From CAKUFA01 sp963646285 (GTDB lineage: Bacteria; Bacillota; Clostridia; Christensenellales; Aristaeellaceae): a stretch of DNA of 64,000 nt. Positions 60,207 through 64,000 of the stretch are shown in pieces; the stretch's first letter is position 1, and each line of letters begins with the position of its first letter. The position numbers were made by a program, and so were the translations under genes. The stretch spans positions 33,040 to 97,039 of the forward strand of contig CAVIWF010000003.1 of the NCBI GenBank assembly GCA_963646285.1, written 5' to 3'. The notes under the pieces are model-generated. The model was not told the origin of the DNA. It saw only the letters and a program-made list of their open reading frames with translations, and searched no databases.

Positions 60207-62261
60207 TTATCCGCCAATCAGCTTGCTTCCATCCAGACAGAAACCTTCCACAGGGGCATCTGCACGCAAGGTATACAAATGGCCTTCCAGCTTCGCATCC
60301 TTGCTTTGACCGTCATCATCATAAAAGACATACTTGGCATGGTCGCAATCCCAGCCCAGCAGGGTCAGGGTACGGCTATCCACAGCCGCCACCCATTCGC
60401 CACCACGGCTCAGGGGTATCATGGCTCCTCGGCGGATGAACAGGGGGAACTCGTTCAGGTTCAGCGTCACCCAATGATGTCCCGCAGCCATGGGCAGCAG
60501 ATCGTAATCCTCCGCTGAGCGGAAGCGGACCATGAGCATATCTTCCGGCAGATACACATGCCGCCCCCGGGCGTTCTGCTCGTAGACAGGGGCAATCATG
60601 CATTCGCCGCCCAGCATCACCTGATCCTCTGTTCGGCAGGCAGCATCATCCTCAGGATAGTCGAAAGCCAAAGGCCGGAAGAGCATTTCATTATTGAAGG
60701 CAGCCTTCATAAACTCACTGTACAGGTAGGGCAGCAGGGCATAGCGAACCGTCAGCACCCGACGCATGTCATCCATCCGGCGGAAGCGGTAAATTTCCTG
60801 ATCTCGGGTGTGCTGGGCGGAATGGTTGCGCATCAGGGGCGTAAAGACCCCCAGCTGCAGCCAGCGGAGCAGCAGGTCTTCCGTGGTGTTCTGCCCAAAG
60901 CCTCCCAAATCAGCCCCATTGAAAAGGAAGCCGCACATGTTCAGGGAGGGCAGCTGCTTCAGGTTCAGCAGGATGTGGCTCCACCAGGAGCAATTGTCTC
61001 CCTGCCAAACCCCGCCGTAGCGGTGCGCTCCTACGTAGGAGGAACGGCTGAACAGCAGATACCGCTTATCTGCCTGATAGGCTTCAAAGCCTTCCGCCGC
61101 CGCTCTGGTCATGTTGTAGCCGTACAGATTGTGCACCCGGTCATGGCGGATGGGCTTTCCGCCCACCACATGGTAGAACCGGCGGTAATCCTCCATGTTG
61201 TTCGCCGTCTGCTGAAACACACCTTTCAGATGGAAGCATTCCTCCACCCCCAGGTTCTTCCCCTTGCAGCTTTCTGCCAGCTCAATGGCTTCCTGCAAGG
61301 TTTCCTCGGAGTAGAAGAGGGCAGGCTCGTTCATATCGTTCCAGAAGCCTTCAATCCCCGCATCCAGCAGTTTGAAGTACTGCCTGCCGAACCATGCCCG
61401 CACCTCCGGGCGCAGGAAATCCGGGAAATAGCTGTGACCGGGCCATACCGCACCCACGAAGGGTTTCCCATCTGCCTTCAGGCAGAAATAGCCCTTCTCC
61501 AATCCTTCATCACACACATCGTAGCCCTTTTCCTGCTTCACCCCGGCATCAATAATGGGCACCAGGCGGATATGCTCCTCCCGCATTTCACCCGTCAGCT
61601 TGGACAGGTCGGAAAAATGGCTCTGGTTCCAGGTAAAATCCTTGAACCGCTCCATGTAGTCAATGTCCATGCTGACACCATCCAGAGGAATATGCCGGGT
61701 GCGATGTTCCCGGACGATGGTGCGGATTTCATCCTCCGTAGCGTAGCCCCAGCGGGACTGAATGTAGCCGAACGCCCACTTGGGCGGCAGATAGCTTTGA
61801 CCAATAATGCTGCGGAATGCATGGACAATGCCCTTCAGGCTATCCTCTTCGATCAGGTAAACGCTGACATTTCCCTCCGGGCTGGTAATAACCGCCTGAT
61901 CACTGTCTGTGTAGCCCAGGTCAAACACCACATTGCCGGGATCATCAAAATACACGCCGAAAAGGCCGCATGCCCCTGTAAAGATCAGCAAATTGTGGCT
62001 GCTGTACAGGCACTCCCGTCCTTCATGATGGTTGGGATCATCCGTGTTCCAGGCACGATAACGGAACCCCCGTTTATTGATGCCCCGCACGTTCTCCCCC
62101 AGACCGAAAATCATGTCATCTTCCCCCAGGTGCACCGTGAAGCTGAGTGCTTCCCCCCAGCGGGATGTGGTCATATGGGGCAGGTCGCCCTCCCCCATGG
62201 GAACCGGGACAACCACTGCATCTGTAGGGATGGGGGTACCAAAGTCATATCTGCGAATCAT
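60207..62261 (-). CDS. GH31 family alpha-glycosidase
   Basis: A 684-residue glycoside hydrolase family 31 enzyme. The nucleophile is the Asp of WNDMNEP (about 309) and the acid/base Asp is in WQGDN (about 421). SMDIDYMERFKDFTW and SRSSYVGAHRYGG line the active site as in alpha-glucosidases. It lacks a signal peptide, so it works on imported oligosaccharides. GGGAGGT is seven bases before the ATG. Alpha-glucosidase and alpha-xylosidase are both possible. Confidence 0.9.
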   Translation of the reverse strand: MIRRYDFGTPIPTDAVVVPVPMGEGDLPHMTTSRWGEALSFTVHLGEDDMIFGLGENVRGINKRGFRYRAWNTDDPNHHEGRECLYSSHNLLIFTGACGLFGVYFDDPGNVVFDLGYTDSDQAVITSPEGNVSVYLIEEDSLKGIVHAFRSIIGQSYLPPKWAFGYIQSRWGYATEDEIRTIVREHRTRHIPLDGVSMDIDYMERFKDFTWNQSHFSDLSKLTGEMREEHIRLVPIIDAGVKQEKGYDVCDEGLEKGYFCLKADGKPFVGAVWPGHSYFPDFLRPEVRAWFGRQYFKLLDAGIEGFWNDMNEPALFYSEETLQEAIELAESCKGKNLGVEECFHLKGVFQQTANNMEDYRRFYHVVGGKPIRHDRVHNLYGYNMTRAAAEGFEAYQADKRYLLFSRSSYVGAHRYGGVWQGDNCSWWSHILLNLKQLPSLNMCGFLFNGADLGGFGQNTTEDLLLRWLQLGVFTPLMRNHSAQHTRDQEIYRFRRMDDMRRVLTVRYALLPYLYSEFMKAAFNNEMLFRPLAFDYPEDDAACRTEDQVMLGGECMIAPVYEQNARGRHVYLPEDMLMVRFRSAEDYDLLPMAAGHHWVTLNLNEFPLFIRRGAMIPLSRGGEWVAAVDSRTLTLLGWDCDHAKYVFYDDDGQSKDAKLEGHLYTLRADAPVEGFCLDGSKLIGG

Positions 62262-62417
62262 GAGAAAAACCTCCCACTGATTGATCTATTCCCTGGAACG
62301 AAACATCTTTTGCACTGGCAACATTCGATACGAGGAGAAAATTTCCCTGCCGGCAGAACGATAATTTGATGCTTTTTGTGCACATCTGTGGAGAATCAGC
62401 AACCTTTTGTTCAAACC

Positions 62418-62446
62418 TTGACAAAGTGCATTCTGCATGGTATCTT
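62418..62446 (+). promoter_or_regulatory. Promoter of the tat operon
   Basis: TTGACA (62418-62423), a 17-base spacer and TATCTT (62441-62446). The gap 62262-62575 (314 bases) holds this promoter, a leader of about 120 bases, and probably the GH31 promoter on the other strand, which I could not identify. No gene is visible there. Confidence 0.6.
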
Positions 62447-62575
62447 AACGGTAGGATAATTTGCGTTGATGGGACAGGCACGAAGACAGAGCAGAGAATA
62501 TGCTCGTCTCGCTTTTAGAAGAAGGATGCTGCCCTTAGGCTTCGGGGCACTATGCAAGAGGAGGAACGGTAGTCT

Positions 62576-62878
62576 GTGTTCAATATCGGGTTTACGGAAT
62601 TGCTGCTGATCCTGCTGGTCGCCTTTGTGGTGGTTGGCCCCAAGGATCTGCCGAAGGTAGCCCGCTGGTTGGCTCGTGCAGTCAAGAAATCCCGCCGACT
62701 GCTGAACGATATTAAGAAAGAAACCGGCTGGGATTCCCTGGAAAAGGAAGTTAATGACGTGCGCAGCGACGTAAAGGATGCCGTGCAGCAGGGGGATCTT
62801 TCCGAAACCCTGCGTGAAACCAGGGAATCCGTGAAAAAGACAGCGGAAGAATTTAAGCACGACACGGAGTCAAAATAA
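62576..62878 (+). CDS. TatA/TatB-family protein (TatB-like)
   Basis: A 100-residue Tat component. A short membrane helix (FTELLLILLVAFVVVGP) with Glu8 is followed by an amphipathic helix (DLPKVARWLARAVKKSRRLL) and a charged coiled-coil tail. The GP hinge and longer tail favour a TatB role. The start is GTG after GAGGAGGA. Confidence 0.88.
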   Translation: MFNIGFTELLLILLVAFVVVGPKDLPKVARWLARAVKKSRRLLNDIKKETGWDSLEKEVNDVRSDVKDAVQQGDLSETLRETRESVKKTAEEFKHDTESK

Positions 62879-62892
62879 AGGAGGATACAAAC

Positions 62893-63066
62893 ATGCGTCT
62901 GGGAACGACAGAAATTTTGCTCATTATTGTACTGGCACTGGTGCTCTTCGGCGGCAGCAAGCTGTCCGGCGTAGGCAAAGCCCTGGGCAAGAGCATCAAG
63001 GATTTCAAGAGCGAGCTGAAGGACGACAAGCCTGATGACAATCAAGACAAAAAGGACGAAGCATGA
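62893..63066 (+). CDS. tatA: TatA twin-arginine translocase subunit
   Basis: A 57-residue protein. The helix TEILLIIVLALVLFGG ends in the FGG hinge, followed by the amphipathic SKLSGVGKALGKSIKDFKSE and an acidic Lys/Asp tail. This is the minimal pore-forming TatA. It begins 14 bases after the TatB-like gene and overlaps tatC by four bases (ATGA). Confidence 0.92.
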   Translation: MRLGTTEILLIIVLALVLFGGSKLSGVGKALGKSIKDFKSELKDDKPDDNQDKKDEA

Positions 63067-63866
63067 AACACAAAGAAACTATTCCAGCTGAAGAAGCGCA
63101 GCAGGATGCACCAGATGGGGGCGAAAACCTTTCCGAGGAGGAACAGCCGAAGAAAAAGGGTGAGTCCCTCCTCAGCCATCTGCTGGCATTGCGGAAGGTG
63201 CTGGTGATTTCTGCCGGTGCCATTGCTGCTGCCTTTCTGCTGGTGTTTTACTTCGCCATTGATCCCTTGATGAACTGGATTCTGGCGCCCATTCAGGCTC
63301 GGGGCATTCAGGTGATTTTCACCGCCATGTCCGAAGCGCTGGTCACCAAGTTCAAGGTGGCCCTGCTGGCAGGCACCATCGTTGCAAGCCCTGTGGTCAT
63401 TTGGCAGATATGGAGCTTTATCAAGCCGGCGCTTTATCCCAACGAAAGGCGAGCCTTTCGCCTGCTGTTTGTGTTGGCGCTGCTGCTGTTTCTGGTGGGT
63501 GTTGTCTTCTGCTACTTCGCCGTGTATTCCCTGGCTGTGGATTTCTTCCTTGTGGCAGGAGACTCGCTGGCTACGCCCATGCTGTCCATTGACAAGTATA
63601 TCAATTTCCTTTTCGGTTTCCTGGTTCCCTTCGGCATTGCCTTCCAGCTGCCGGTGGTGCTGTACCTGACCACCCGCATCGGGCTGACCACCCCAGCCAT
63701 GCTGGCCAACAAGCGGCGGTACGTGATCCTTGCCATTTTTATCATTGCGGCCATTCTGACGCCCCCGGATGTGGTGTCCCAAGTTGCGTTAGGACTGCCC
63801 ATGTGTGCGCTCTATGAAATCGGCATTCTGGTGAGCCGGTGCACCAAGGTTCGTAATCGGGAATGA
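63063..63866 (+). CDS. tatC: TatC twin-arginine translocase receptor
   Basis: A 267-residue polytopic protein with six membrane helices. Conserved TatC elements are LLSHLLALRKVL (36-47, the HLxELR signature), IFTAMSEALVTKFKVAL, and the PALYPNERR loop. The first 35 residues form an acidic extension (EEAQQDAPDGGENLSEEEQPKKK) absent in standard TatC. It recognises twin-arginine signal peptides and works with the two TatA-family proteins. Confidence 0.94.
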   Translation: MKHKETIPAEEAQQDAPDGGENLSEEEQPKKKGESLLSHLLALRKVLVISAGAIAAAFLLVFYFAIDPLMNWILAPIQARGIQVIFTAMSEALVTKFKVALLAGTIVASPVVIWQIWSFIKPALYPNERRAFRLLFVLALLLFLVGVVFCYFAVYSLAVDFFLVAGDSLATPMLSIDKYINFLFGFLVPFGIAFQLPVVLYLTTRIGLTTPAMLANKRRYVILAIFIIAAILTPPDVVSQVALGLPMCALYEIGILVSRCTKVRNRE

Positions 63867-63954
63867 TGTATAAGTCTTACTGTATCCCTTTGCTGCCGCA
63901 AGATAAGTGAATTGCCCAATCCTGCACCCTGCCCCATGCGGTAGGGTCAGGGCA

Positions 63955-63987
63955 TCGACAAAGTGGCCTTGCCACTTTGTCGAGTTT
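63955..63987 (+). terminator. Terminator of the tat operon
   Basis: TCGACAAAGTGGC (63955-63967) and GCCACTTTGTCGA (63971-63983) are a perfect 13-base stem with a three-base loop, followed by GTTTT. The last 13 bases of the window show nothing else. Confidence 0.88.
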
Positions 63988-64000
63988 TGCACTCACTCAC

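Noticed and set aside
1..64000. tRNA, rRNA, prophage or mobile element genes
   Set aside because: I looked in all gaps and found no cloverleaf, transposase, integrase or phage structural gene that I could support.

Overview
The window looks like a chromosomal segment of a moderately GC-rich Gram-positive anaerobe of the class Clostridia, perhaps Christensenellales-like or another gut lineage (inference). Support comes from Firmicutes-type AGGAGG ribosome binding sites, TTGACA/TATAAT promoters with 17-base spacers, frequent TTG and GTG starts, and families common in gut Clostridia: DUF975, DUF1538, DUF5058, GGGtGRT, M42 aminopeptidases, clostripain and BspA-type leucine-rich repeat proteins. 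I see no phage, insertion sequence, CRISPR array, rRNA or tRNA gene. Nearly all of the sequence is densely packed ordinary chromosome.

Left part (1-13.3 kb): a specialised NusG (LoaP-like) followed by a truncated LytR-CpsA-Psr gene; a secreted clostripain; a DUF1538 membrane protein translationally coupled to a double PII-like protein; a SWIM/SNF2 helicase; an HD hydrolase, GNAT acetyltransferase and small membrane protein; and the NifU-like scaffold plus GGGtGRT pair.

13.3-23.1 kb is one long minus-strand block: three consecutive M42 aminopeptidases (the middle one lacking the usual catalytic glutamate), a GT-C-like membrane protein, a 72-residue orphan, a lipase, a DUF1294 protein and RarA, preceded by a non-coding gap with a cluster of DnaA-box-like 9-mers and an amino acid kinase.

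23.2-36.7 kb is mostly plus strand: DUF975 protein, a small metal-binding domain protein with a strong promoter and folded leader, a DEAD-box helicase, three consecutive secreted proteins (a 1331-residue BspA-type protein, a 194-residue unknown and an SH3-type protein), an Est30-like esterase, an AI-2E family permease, a diaminopimelate decarboxylase-like enzyme (minus) and a PPK2 polyphosphate kinase.

36.7-55.0 kb is minus strand: a complete branched-chain amino acid ABC transporter (livKHMGF), an SCP2 protein, an orphan membrane protein, a cupin, glycerol kinase, a PQQ-propeller surface protein on a Thr/Pro stalk, a split ThrE exporter, a family 2 glycosyltransferase, rpsF-ssb-rpsR with a probable S6:S18 leader, and aroA-aroC-pheA.

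55.2-64.0 kb: a two-gene DUF5058 membrane system with an anchored M20 peptidase, a ZIP metal transporter, an oxidoreductase with a GH31 glucosidase, and a compact Tat export operon. A peptide and amino acid economy runs through the window (clostripain, three M42, M20, Liv, ThrE). The most unusual items are the M42 triplet with its Glu-to-Lys member, the DUF1538/double-PII pair, the GGGtGRT pair, the DUF5058 pair and the DnaA-box cluster.
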